In this document: piece after piece, positions 50,882 to 61,721 of the stretch
Layout: every line of letters begins with the position of its first letter
Position numbering within the stretch: the stretch's first letter is position 1
From: Cyclina sinensis
Taxonomy: Eukaryota; Mollusca; Bivalvia; Venerida; Veneridae
Assembly (NCBI GenBank): GCA_012932295.1
Contig: JAAONU010000011.1
Coordinates: 42,286,352 to 42,350,351 of the forward strand
DNA: 64,000 bases
Direction of reading: 5' to 3'
Position numbers and translations under genes: made by a program
The notes under the pieces: generated by a model
Databases searched by the model: none
Told to the model about the DNA's origin: nothing
The model's input: the letters and a program-made list of their open reading frames with translations, nothing else

Positions 50882-52301
50882 CTACAAAGCTATGAAGACA
50901 AAGCGATCTCAAGACATAACATTTTCACCTTGAAATAGAGTTCAACTTTTATAAACATGATTTTTCTCACTTCTAGTTTTCTTCCTTGTATTTCTAGTGA
51001 GACTATAAGGCTGATCAATTTGCAATAAAGTCAGTGGGTCTGTAAAATTTCTCAAATCACCTGACTAAGTTTCCTGTGGAGATCAAAGCTCACATTTTCA
51101 AAGAGGCCTGATTCCATCACACTTAAAAGAACAAAGTAAAGCAATTAGCAAGAACAATCAATTTGTGAAGTGTACAAATTATAAGTCCATCAATCTCATG
51201 AATAAAGCCACTGAGGTTATGATAATGAGGCAAAAACTGCAACTAATTTTATTTCCTGGGTTTCAAAGGTTACACAAAACTAATATACTATCTGTTAAAT
51301 TGTTCAAGATAATTTATATGAAAGTCTCATTTGCTTTGATTTTGAGTCTGGATTCCTTTTTCCTCAATGATTAAATTTTATCATGACTTCACAGTCAATT
51401 TTCTATCAAAATACATTTAATTGTTAAAGATAATTATGAAAGCACAACATCCTCTGAGCTTCCACCCTAATCTCTGTTTTATCAATGATTTAATATCTCA
51501 TCATTTTCATTACAGATGTTGTCACCATTTGCATTTCACTCAAATATGATTAAATGAGAAATCTGTTTTTTTGTTGTTGTTTTTTACTGTATCATCTGAT
51601 ATTATTTCCAGTTTTACTGACATATGATAACCAGTAAATTCTGGTGTCTACAGAAATGGCAAGACAGAATATGGTAACCAGAAGTTCTTCACCCTCTGTA
51701 AGACCATAAAATATCAATTAAAACCTATGAAGCGAACATTTCAAGTGATGTGAAAACTGCAAGATGAAGTGAAAATCTATTCAACAAATGAAGCATTAAA
51801 AACTCTGGTAAAATGGTTAAGATTTATAGCCAGGACTTGAAATAGACAGATGGAGTAAAGGCAATAAATCCTAACATGTGCAAGAAAAACAAACACAATA
51901 TGGCAACATTTTCAAGTTAAAGACTGCAGACCTTATTTCAGACAATTTTTTCAAGTATATGAAAAGGAAACAATTGCCCTAGCAATTTGATTGGATTACC
52001 AACTTGCAAAATTACAAATCAGCAATTTCTATTCTTCAGTTAGCGGTAAGGGCAAATAAATCATCATGGCACTGACGCCACAGACACAGTATCACAATAA
52101 CATGGTTACAGATTTAATGAAACAGTGGCCAAAGTAAACAGAATATACATTACAACAATTACCAATGTCCTCTGGTCAATAAATAACTGTTAAGCTGCAG
52201 GACAAATATAGATCTTGGATTTGTCCTTTATCAGGATCAGAATTTCATCTCTGAAACACATACAGACCTCTGTCAACTACACCAGCTAATCGAAAGCTTA
52301 C

Positions 52302-52441
52302 CTTGAACTCCTGCGATTCTTTGATATTGATCTTGATTTTGATTGGCTCGCCTAGCCTTGGTTTACCGAGTTCCTGCAACTGCTCGTCTTCGGTGCTGTT
52401 GACGACTGCGCCCGAGTCTGTATCTGGGGATTTTCCCTTGC
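52302..52441 (-). CDS. SLC8 (NCX): NCX exon: end of CBD2 (Calx-beta domain)
   Basis: This 140-nt exon has a TCTGTCTCTGCAG acceptor and a CAAG|GTAAGC donor. It starts in phase 1 and ends in phase 0. It encodes (G)KGKSPDTDSGAVVNSTED, then EQLQELGKPRLGEPIKI and KINIKESQEFK. The segment E-GKP-LGE-----I-I-ES-EFK matches the last beta strands of CBD2 and its exit in SLC8 proteins. The serine/aspartate-rich N-terminal portion corresponds to the variable, alternatively spliced part of the family's loop. The preceding exon must end in phase 1 with a G or compatible base. I could not identify it between 52442 and 64000. Confidence 0.93.
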
Positions 52442-54089
52442 CTGCAGAGACAGAAACAAACTCATAGAGCATCAAGTAGGTTTATAGAAGTTTGTGTATT
52501 CATACAAAGCTGAAAAACTGATTCATAATTTTTATGTCTCTTACATGTCTTATAAAACAAACTGGTAACTACATTTAAAGTTTAAGTAGCACAAACAATA
52601 CAAACAGAAATCTTCTAAGAATTGTGTTGGACAGAAGTTATCCCTGGAAAACTTTATATTCCAAACCTTTTATTGAATGAGTACCATTTAAGATTATTAA
52701 GTAGACAGGAAAATCCATGTAAATAGGCATTAAGAGACTTCTCTGCTATTAAGCAACCTTGAGGAAATTTACTGTTTTCTTGATCAAAAAAGAAGCTTTC
52801 AGAACTTAGTCATAGAAAAAAATTTAGGAAACTTGTTTTCTTAAGTATATTTATGAAAATATCCTTGGCAGTATATTAAAACTTTGAGTCATTGTCAACA
52901 AAATAACTGATACATGATGCATAATAAAACCTGCTGTTGGGTAATACCTGAAGTATAAAATGGTTATGCTGAAAAAAATCACAATAAACATTAACAAGTT
53001 CAATGCATATAATCTATAAAACAGACTTGGCACAAAACTATCATTACAACATAATATAAACAAGAGATAAACAAGAGACCATGTAAGCTCTGCAACAAAC
53101 CCTACATATATCAAAGGATATAAAAGATATAAATAATATCAAATGAGATTACATGCTTGAATTATTCATGAACATTTTTCCATCAAGCATATTATGTTCA
53201 TCATTCATAAATAATACAGTTACTATGATATCCACCAGACTCAACAGACTATTATATCTGTAAATGCAGCCAGCTAGACAAGTAGACATTTAAATAGTCA
53301 GAAGTTGCTCACCTTAACAATAAGGATTACAAACAACTATATATATATACATATTTCGTTGATATATTGAGCAAAATTGAACAATTTCTTCAGGATGTTC
53401 CTTTTATCCTGATTTGTGGAAAAAGTCAAACCCTGGAGGAAATAAACAGTAATAGATGAAGTAACAGGTCTTGTGACAAAAGAAATAATGTCAAACTACA
53501 TCCGATTTCTATAAAGGTCAATAAACTTCTACTCTGAATAAAGTTCCTAATGAGACAGTACAGAAGAAATCTCTCTGTTATGTCAACTACAGACATAAAA
53601 ATTCTTATTAAGACCTAAATACCTCACTGAACAACACAACTTAAGAAGACTTCAAAGGCAATACTTATCGAGGTGAATGTCATGTTAATAACTTGTTAAA
53701 CCTGTTATTGTAGCAAGACATAAGAGGAAAATAACTTCTTATAAAGGATTTTGTTTTGTGTATCATTACTCACACAATACACACACATTTTTCTTTAGAA
53801 TAAGAAAATACAAGAGAAATCAATAAAAAAGAGGGGTTATATAAATTTGTACAACACTTATTTAAAAATAGATCACAAGACAAAAATTGGTCGGACAATT
53901 ATTTAGAATGATGAAAATATAATATGAAATATTATAAATATAAAACAAAATTGACTGAACTTTCACACAGATTATCTTTTTTGTCTTGTCATAAACTTAG
54001 TCAAACATTTTATCTAAAATAAACAATCATAACTTCTTCGTAACAAAAGCTTACATCATACTTAATAAGATCAAATAAACTCTGGACAG

Positions 54090-54540
54090 GTTTGTGTCAG
54101 ATATTTATTTCAATATATATGCCATTTGTCTCAGCTTATAAGTTGCAAATGTGTTTAAGACATATCCCTAAAACTGAACAACAATCATCTGGATTTCGCA
54201 CCGACTCTCTTAAGAACAGTGACTTTTTCAAGCGAAGAATTTTGTCAGATGTCCTATTTTTCCAGTCTATTTTTTCCAAAAAATTGAAAATTCAAGTTCA
54301 TGTAGGGTCATATAAGAACACACTGTTGATGTAGAAAGTTGCAGGAATCCATAAGTTATAACAGTTTGTACACATGGGACTGTACCTTATTTTGTTTCAT
54401 TCATTTTAGTTCAATTAAGTTTTACATAAAGAAAGCCATGGTTGCCTGAAAAATAAAATTTCCTGTATGATGCACATAATTATAAAACACATTCTGTTTT
54501 GGGAAATTCAATTTAATGGGGGGGGGAAATGTGTCTTACA
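54090..54540 (+). repeat. Degenerate relic related to the 1.79-kb TIR element
   Basis: GCACCGACTCTCTTAAGAAC, TCATATAAGAACACACTG and AAATGTGTCTTACACGC recall the internal and subterminal sections of 39985-41774 and the relic at 21690-22050. No intact ends were found. Confidence 0.35.
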
Positions 54541-55629
54541 CGCATACATACATGGTAATTATCATCTTCTAATGAAATAGCTAACCACAAGTACTTGCAT
54601 GTTTAGGTGAGCTACAAATAAGCAGATCAAATCTAAGTATCCTGACTTCTATGTCTGTGTGAAATAATTTGTTTTGCTACAGGAAATTTTCTAAAGATGC
54701 AGTCCATACAGAAATTCATTACAGTGTCCTGAAACTTATTTTCCAGGAAATCTGGTTATTTATCATAAGAAAACAAAAGAAAAGAACTATACAGATCACT
54801 ATTAAATCCCCCATATCAAAATGCACACACCAGGTAAGGAGTCTGAAGTTCTGTCCTTCAACCTAAAAGCCTCTCTGAGAAGCATAAAAATCTGAACCAA
54901 ACTTGCACAATCAGTTGGAAGGGAAGCAATACCTCTGTAGCTTCAATGGTTGAAAATAACATGAATAATGATGCAATTTAGTTCCTCTTTTACATTAGCA
55001 CTATATAACCTTATGAAAACCCATGCGCTTTGAAAAGAAAACACGAGGCAGTTTATTCACTTTCACTAGTTAGTTAAAAGTGATCATTTCTTGCTTAAGG
55101 TAAGTATATCATCCATACAGATATTCTACATCTACCGGAATCTGCAAAAAAGAAATAAAAAAAAAGTCATCAGCAATGCGTCTACATGGGGTAAGTCAAA
55201 GCATTATTTTTTGTCATCTCATAACATGGCGTCTTAAGTAAGCAAACTTATAATTATGACAAGTACAGCACAGTCAACATAATGTATTCAATAACAACAT
55301 TATAATTTTAGTTTTATGGGTGAGGTGAGAGAACTGATCTTTTAGCTTTTTAGTTAATAAAAAATAAAACAAAATAATTATAATTCTATCAAAGGACGTA
55401 ATATGTCTGTAACTGACACTGTCCAATAACCGTTTTTCACTGTGGATCAATAACCATTTTTAAGTGACATAATGAAAAAGTTATGGTTCTTCATCACTCT
55501 CTTGTAGTCAATTTAGTCTAAAATTTAAAAGACAGCTGGGATCAAGCCAACTAATTCCATAAACTAACTTTAAGCAGAGTTTCAGTCCGTGAGCATTTTA
55601 CAGATACAAATTAAGGTCATGTTCCTTGT

Positions 55630-55755
55630 GTAGCATGGGTATAATACAGCACTTTATGCCCAGCTATCGGCTAGCTTTAAAATTTATGGTGACATGGTAG
55701 AGTGTCTGCTTAGTAATCGAAGGTACCTGAGTTCAAATCCATCTCAGGACAAGTG
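55630..55755 (+). repeat. tRNA-derived SINE-like fragment
   Basis: It has an A-box-like TGGTAGAGTGT (55695-55705) and a B-box-like GTTCAAATCC (55731-55740), with upstream TATAATACAGCACTTTATG matching the copy at 18258-18380. It is not a functional tRNA. Confidence 0.5.
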
Positions 55756-56218
55756 GATTTTTACCGGCTTACATTGTCTTTTGCATGTCTACTAAATGTG
55801 ATTTTTGCTCCTCATTTGTGCTCATTACCTTCAAAGAACAAAATGCTATGGGAAAAAGTAAGAATGTACCTTGTGTCACAGATGGTAAAACAGCTAACCC
55901 ACTTTATGTTAGGGACTAATGAGGCAACAGCCGGCTAGAGGATTCCCACAGAATGCTAATATGCTAATTCTTATGATTCAACATTTACTGATTATGCAAG
56001 GTAAAATCAGCATTAATACTGTGTGTATGTAAGATCCTATGTCAAATCAATGCTTTATATGGTACATTTACCAATCATGGCAAAAATATAAAGAGAACAA
56101 ACATAGAAGCTTACATACACAAAACAAAATACAAGACATGACAAATGCATTTAAATCTTCCTCATTAATTCTGTCACCAATAACTGTTCTTCCCACAAGA
56201 CAAAATCTCAACAAAGAA

Positions 56219-56829
56219 AACTAGAGCTATCACTAAATGTGATTAATACCTCCGCAAGACTGCTTCAGAACTGAGGAAGTTATCAGTAACAGAATACTTT
56301 GTAAAAGAATTGAAATAGAGTTATGGTTGTGGGCAATTAAAGATAGTTGTGGTTATTGTATATTGCATTTCCTGTCATTGTGCTTGACCATTGTATGAAG
56401 TTGCACTGAATTCCATCCAGTAGTTTTCAAGTTATGCTCCGGACAAGGAAAACCAACACAGGGCAATAACTCTGCAATTAGTGAAGATAGAGTTATAGCT
56501 CTTGTACACTGCATTTCCACTCCTTGTGGTTGACCATTGTATGAAGTTACACTGAATTCCAACCATAAGTTTTCAAGTTATTCTCCTGACAATTTAAGGA
56601 AAACCAACAAAGGGCAATTACTCTGCAAATAGTCAAGATGGAGTTATGATTCTTCAACAATGCACTTCCTCTCATTGTGCTTGACAACTGTATGAAGTTG
56701 CACTGAATTCAAACCATTAGTTTTCAAGTTATACTCCGGACAAGGAAATTGCAATGGACTGACTGACTGACCGACCGACCAACCAACCACCGGGTGACTC
56801 CTATATACCCCCGAAACGAAGTTTCGGGG
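56219..56829 (+). mobile_element. Hairpin-ended repeat element (family 4) with ~150-bp units
   Basis: The header is AACTAGAGCTATCACT and the 5' arm ATACCTCCGCAA lies near 56247-56258. Three ~150-bp units carry GGGCAATAACTCTGCAATTA, GTATGAAGTTGCACTGAATT and TTTTCAAGTTATGCTCCGGA phrases. A GACTGACTGACCGACCGACC stretch is followed by a perfect 9-bp stem, 3-base loop hairpin at 56809-56829 (CCCCGAAAC-GAA-GTTTCGGGG). The 5' arm is an imperfect match to one hairpin arm. Confidence 0.7.
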
Positions 56830-58940
56830 CATTAAAACTCATACAATTTGTAATACGCTTCAGTACAATTAAACAAGCTGAAAAAGGTACTCCATGCAGG
56901 GTATGCTTTCAAATCTTTTCTACCAAAAGGGGTTCACTATACAGACTTCACCTGAAAGCTAAGAAAGAGTCAATTCAAAAATTCTGAAATACAAGTGAAT
57001 GGTCTGTTTCATTTACAGTGGCCTTTACTATGGGTGTCAACAGTTTTCTTTTGAGCATTATTCATAAAAAATATTCTTAACTCTGACAAAGTACATACAA
57101 AAAATTGGCCTCCAGAAAAAATTTCCTCTAGTTCTATTTGCCTTTGCTGCCTTTAGATAAAAATATTTGCCTATTAAAAGACAGGATTTGATTCTTCGGT
57201 ATAACCCTTGAGGAAATGTAACAGGTTGAATTTTGAACTGCTTAAATGCAGACAAATTTTATCCTAGAACAGGATTTCCTTTCACAAATGTTTATTTCAG
57301 GATTATAATTCAAAACTCCAGACAAAGTGTTCTTGAAATGGTATCAAAAGGTCTTATCCTTGAAGAAACTGGAAGCATTACAGTGGTATCTTATAAGATT
57401 TGAAATTTCTTGCATTTTCCAAGAGTCTGGAGAAACTATTCCCTCATGAGCACTGATGATCTTTTACATAGAACAGAACAAATGAAAACTTCTTTCTTAG
57501 GGATATTGATTTGTAAGGAAAACCAATCACTTATATTTCATTCAGTAAGAGTTTTTTAAGCCAGTCAAATAGCAAAGATTCAACAGCCAATGTGCATAAA
57601 AAGTGCAATTTCATCGCCTGCAGTCTGGTATACTTATCTGCGGCAGTCTTTCTTCGAAGCATTGTAATTTGGGTTTCTACAGTATCTGTCAGAGAAATAT
57701 ATAAAAACAGTTGTAGAAAACTTTGTCATACAAACACGGTATTTGTACCACAATACATATCAGTTTTCATAAACAAAATACACCAAAGGAAGAAAAATCA
57801 ACACATAAACGAAGATACATGTAAACTGGCTGCCGTCTCTTGGTGTTGGACCTGCACATATGTGACTGAAACAAATCAACGATATTTTATAGATATTTAT
57901 ATAAACATTTTTACAAAAATACACTGGACAAAATCCAACAAATGAACTGTTTCAATTAACTAACACACTGGACATCTAGGATAAATGATTTCATGCTGGC
58001 TAGCTAGATGAACTGATGACTGTCACGATGTCTATCACACTGCTTTACTCAATGACTCTGACAATAAATAGGTTAGCAAATCAGCAAATGAACTAAACAT
58101 TTTTGAGACAATGTAAGAACAAATGAATGAATGAATAAATCAATGATAAACAAAATGGATATATAGGAAAACATGGGCAAAATTAATGAACTTCTTTTAA
58201 GAACACAATGAAACATATTTTCAAGTCTATGTAAAGCTTCAGGTTTTTCACTTGCACTGTCTTGAATATAAATACATTGTCATATACTCTCCATGCCAAG
58301 GAATGTACTCATTAATGAATGTACTGGCACACGCCCCAACATCAGTATCATTTAAACACTGAAGCATTGTCATAAAAATAACTAGATTCATAGGCTGTCT
58401 GTGCGCACAAGTCATTATATGCTAGTTATTCCCCCTAGTAATTCCCACCAGAAATACACAGTAATCTATTAATTCTATCTTGTTTTTCTTGGCAATTGTC
58501 TCTATAAAAGATCAATACTACACCTCAAACACTTACTACAGCAGAACAACCTACTACTATACCTGAACAATTACTGCTGCAATCGAAAACCAGTCAATTA
58601 TATTAAAGGATTTTTATCTATGGAATATCAGAATCTATTTTTAGTATAGCAAAAGCTTTTTAAATGGCCCTGACTTCTGCCAGAAAAATATTTCCTTTCC
58701 TAAAATATCACTTCTTCAATTGCTAAACACCACACATGAAAATCAATTACCTGGTTTTTGCTGTACCGTGTACAGCCATTGCAAATGTAGGGTAATGAAA
58801 GTGGAACATTAACTTTCTTGACCAAGAGAACAAGAACTATAAACATTTCAGCAAATTATACAACATGCATCTTATACAGAAATTATTCCATCTCTGTCCT
58901 TTAAAAATCTGGCAAAATTTCATTACATCACAAAATATAA

Positions 58941-59896
58941 AACAAGAGGGCCATGATGGATCGCTCACCTGAGTACTTTGTCTGAGGGTCTACCGTTAAG
59001 CAAACATCAGATGCAACAATACATTTTCTAACTGAAGATATTCAAAGATCTCATATTTAATACAAAAAAAATCCATGGGGCAGAGGCAATTTCATGATAA
59101 CAGCTTGTGAGGAGATGTCATTTGAAGCCATATATTGAAGAAAACCTATTTTTAGCTCTGGTGGCTATTTTGTTCAATGGAGCAGAACCTTTCAGCAATT
59201 TTAAAGCAGGGGTATGTAAGAAACATTTCCATGAAATTTAATGGAAAATTACCTTGCCATTGAGGAGGAGATGCTGTTTGATTTATTTTCTACTTTTAGC
59301 TTTTGCAGCCCTTTTTAGCAATGGAGCAGAATGGTTTGAGCAATTTTAGAAAAGGACAATAGAAGGAAAATTTCTGTCAAATTTGGTTTAAAATGGCCAA
59401 GTGGTTTTGGAGGAGATGTCATTTGAAGCAAAATATTGACGAGAATCTATATTTAGCTCTGGTGGCCATTTTGTTCAATGGAGCAGAATCGTTTTAGCAA
59501 TTTTAATAGAGGGCTATGTAAGGAACATTTCTGTGAAATTTAGTGGAAAATCTCCCAACCGTTTAGGAGGAGATGTTGTTTGAAGTTTTTTCTATTTTTA
59601 GCTTTTGCAGCCCTTATGTGCAATGTATCGGGACGGTATGAGCAATTTTAGAAAAGGGCATAATAAGGAATATTTCTGTAAAGTTTGGTTTAAAATGGCC
59701 AAGTGGTTTAGAAAGAGATGTCATTTGAAGTCAAATATTGACAAAATTCTGTTTTTAGCTCTGGCAGCCATTTTGATCAATGGAGCGGAACCTTTTTAGC
59801 AGTTTTAATAGAGGGCTATGTAAGGAACTTTTCTGTGTAATTTGGTGGAAAATCACCCAGCCGTTTAGGAGGAGATGCTGTTTGCTCAGGTGAGCT
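58941..59896 (+). repeat. Dispersed repeat (family 7), copy 2
   Basis: The header AACAAGAGGGCCATGATGG is followed by the arm GCTCACCTGAG (58963-58973). The units are ~150 bp with GGTGGCCATTTTG, GGAGCAGAA, GAGCAATTTTA and GAGGAGATG phrases. The right end is GCTCAGGTGAGCT (59884-59896), the inverse of the arm. Another repeat with its own CTGCTCACCTGAGTA starts immediately after. Confidence 0.65.
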
Positions 59897-60110
59897 TACA
59901 AGAGGGCATTATGGACCAATACTGCTCACCTGAGTATCACAGTCCTTACTGAAATAAAATGGTTATTTTTTTTTTTTCAACTTGAGTCTGTGCAACCCAG
60001 TCATGATTGCTCATAAGAGATCAAATAAATTTCAAGAATTTGACCTGTAAGTTTTTTTTCTCATGATTTTCTTTTAATCTGATCTGATACTTGCACTCTG
60101 ACACTTAATG
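59895..60110 (+). repeat. Dispersed repeat fragment, related to 38985-39360
   Basis: ACAAGAGGGCATTATGG is followed by CTGCTCACCTGAGTATC and CAACTTGAGTCTGTGCAACC. The right border is unclear. Confidence 0.4.
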
Positions 60111-60118
60111 TCCTGGTA

Positions 60119-61070
60119 AACTAGAATGCCCATGGGAAGCATGTCGAGCCCACCAATGGAAAGCTGCCTATGGGGATGGAACAGAGAAATGGAAACTGTG
60201 GGAAGATGACTATATGATATCTCTTTCAGGGAGCATAACAAATGTAGCACAGTATTTTCAAATTCTACAATGGCCAAAACAAGGTCTATGATCAACATTT
60301 TGGACATTTGAGCTGTCACTGTGACCCTGACCTCTGAGTTAAGAATCTGGGTCTTGCAGGCACCACACCATCTCATCAAGGTGAACAAATGTGCCTAGGT
60401 ATTTTAAAATCCTTCCATGCAGGGAAAAGTTATGGCCCGGACAAGGTCTATCATCAAAATTTTGGACATCTGACCTGGCACTGTGACCTTGACCTTTGAG
60501 CTGGGAACCGGGGTCTAGCACGTGACACACCGTCTCATCAAGATGAAAAAATGTGCCAAGGTATTTCAAAATTCTTCCATGCACAGAGAAGTTATGACAG
60601 GGACAAGGCAATCATTACCTTTTTTATAAGTTATGGAGTTCTTCCCCACACTAGACAGAGACAGAATGATATAATGATGGGAGGACAAGGCAGGCCCATA
60701 TGATGTCTCTTTCAGGGAGCATAACAAATGCATCAAGGTATTTTAAAATTCTTCCATGCAGGGAGAAGTTATGGCCCAGACATTGTCTATCATCAAAATT
60801 TTGGACCTTTGACCTGTTACTGTGACCTTGACCTTTGTGCTAGGAACTTGGGTCTTGCACGGGACACAGTGTCTTGTAAAGGAGAACAAATGTGCCAAGG
60901 TATTTCAAAATCCTTTCATGCACAGAGAAGTTATGGCCCAGACAAGGTCTATCATCGACATTTTGGAACTTTTAGCTGTCACTGTGACCTTAAACTGTGA
61001 GCTAGGAATCTGGGTCTTGCACATGACACACCATCTCTTCAAGGTGAACAAATATTCATGTACAAATTAC
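60119..61070 (+). repeat. Family 3 repeat, second locus
   Basis: The header AACTAGAATGCCCATGGG is followed by the 5' arm GTCGAGCCC (60143-60151). The units have TGTCACTGTGACC-TGACC, CATCAAGGTGAACAAATGTG and AAGTTATGGCCC-GACAAGG phrases. A partly repeated second header segment (CATATGATGTCTCTTTCAGG) near 60698 suggests two overlapping insertions. I found no 3' stem-loop here. Confidence 0.6.
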
Positions 61071-61119
61071 AGGTGCATATAAACATTGTCCTTAGAATTA
61101 AGGAGTCTACAAATATTGT

Positions 61120-61721
61120 GCTATGTTTTGCTTAATGAGGGAGCATGAGTCTGCCAATGAGGGAGCATGAGTCTGCCAATGAGGGAGCATGAGTCTGCCA
61201 ATCTCCAATAAATTTGCATCAAAATACCCAGGTGCCTATGTTCACGTGCTAACAACTATTCTTAGAAAGTTTCATGGCTCTAGCATTTAATCTTTGGAGT
61301 TACAAGTGACACAAGTCTAAAAATGCTATATTTTGCTTAATCTGGCATAAAACTTTGCCAATCTCCTTTAAATTTTGGTTAAAATACTAAGGTGCATATG
61401 TTCACATGCTGACAACTATTCTTAGAAAGTTTCATGGCTCTAGCAGTTATATGTTTGGAGTTACACAAGACACAAGTCTAAAAATGCTATTTTTTTGCTT
61501 AATCAGGGGGCATAAGTGTGCCGATCTCCAATAAATTTGCATCAAAATACCCAGGTGCTTAAGATCACATGCTGACAAATATTCTTCGAAAGTTTCAAGG
61601 TTCTAGCAGTTATATGTTTGGAGACCGGTCTACGTACAGACAGCGTGACAGCAGGACAGACGGACAAGAGCAAATCTATATGCCCCGACACTCCTCCCCC
61701 AAAGTGGTGGGTCGGGGCATA
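61120..61721 (+). mobile_element. Hairpin-ended repeat element (family 5), 5' end not found
   Basis: Three ~160-168-bp units carry CCAATCTCCAATAAATTTGC, AAAATACCCAGGTGC and GAAAGTTTCATGGCTCTAGC. GACAGCAGGACAGACGGAC is followed by a stem-loop at 61679-61721 with TATGCCCCGAC on one side and GTCGGGGCATA on the other. A matching 5' arm was not located, so the element is probably 5' truncated. A 22-bp triplication at 61138-61203 marks its left side. Confidence 0.6.
61138..61203 (+). repeat. 22-bp triplication
   Basis: AATGAGGGAGCATGAGTCTG-CC occurs three times head to tail without change. It reads like a local slippage expansion at the edge of the family 5 units. Confidence 0.9.

Larger units (their letters stand above)
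26821..52301 (-). other. NCX 25.5-kb intron, repeat-rich
   Basis: The intron separates the CBD2-end exon from the linker exon. It carries a 25-bp degenerate array, the 29.2-30.6 kb repeat with its 447-bp duplication, a hAT-like element nested in another repeat, SINE-like sequence, the 42-bp array, the 1.79-kb TIR element, a TTAA MITE, the 157-bp-unit element and a second hAT-like element. I see nothing recognisable in 27450-29190, 35510-36920, 37530-38980, 41780-44410, 44645-45625, 46425-49610 and 50890-52300 beyond AT-rich unique-looking sequence. Confidence 0.85.
6352..52441 (-). other. SLC8 (NCX): Na+/Ca2+ exchanger gene body (3' portion)
   Basis: This entry ties together the exons listed separately. 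Transcription runs from high to low coordinates. The exons join in phase: 52302-52441 ends in phase 0, 26721-26820 runs 0 to 1, the candidate microexon runs 1 to 1, 9043-9153 runs 1 to 1, 8221-8379 runs 1 to 1, and 6352-6728 runs from phase 1 to the stop. All junctions are GT-AG. The joined product of about 299 residues follows the known order of SLC8 proteins: end of CBD2, linker, acidic stretch, a membrane segment, the alpha-2 repeat, then the last membrane segments. SLC8 proteins are plasma-membrane antiporters that exchange three Na+ for one Ca2+. No second Ca2+-exchanger copy or other gene is visible. Exons upstream of 52441 were not found and should lie beyond 64000 or be too short to recognise. 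The family assignment is by remembered similarity and is very secure. Confidence 0.95.

Noticed and set aside
55119..55141. Possible NCX microexon after a very strong minus-strand acceptor (TTTTTTGCAG at 55142-55151)
   Set aside because: The nearest usable donors give 6, 13 or 23 nt without clear family similarity, and the phase cannot be checked because the neighbouring exon is unknown.
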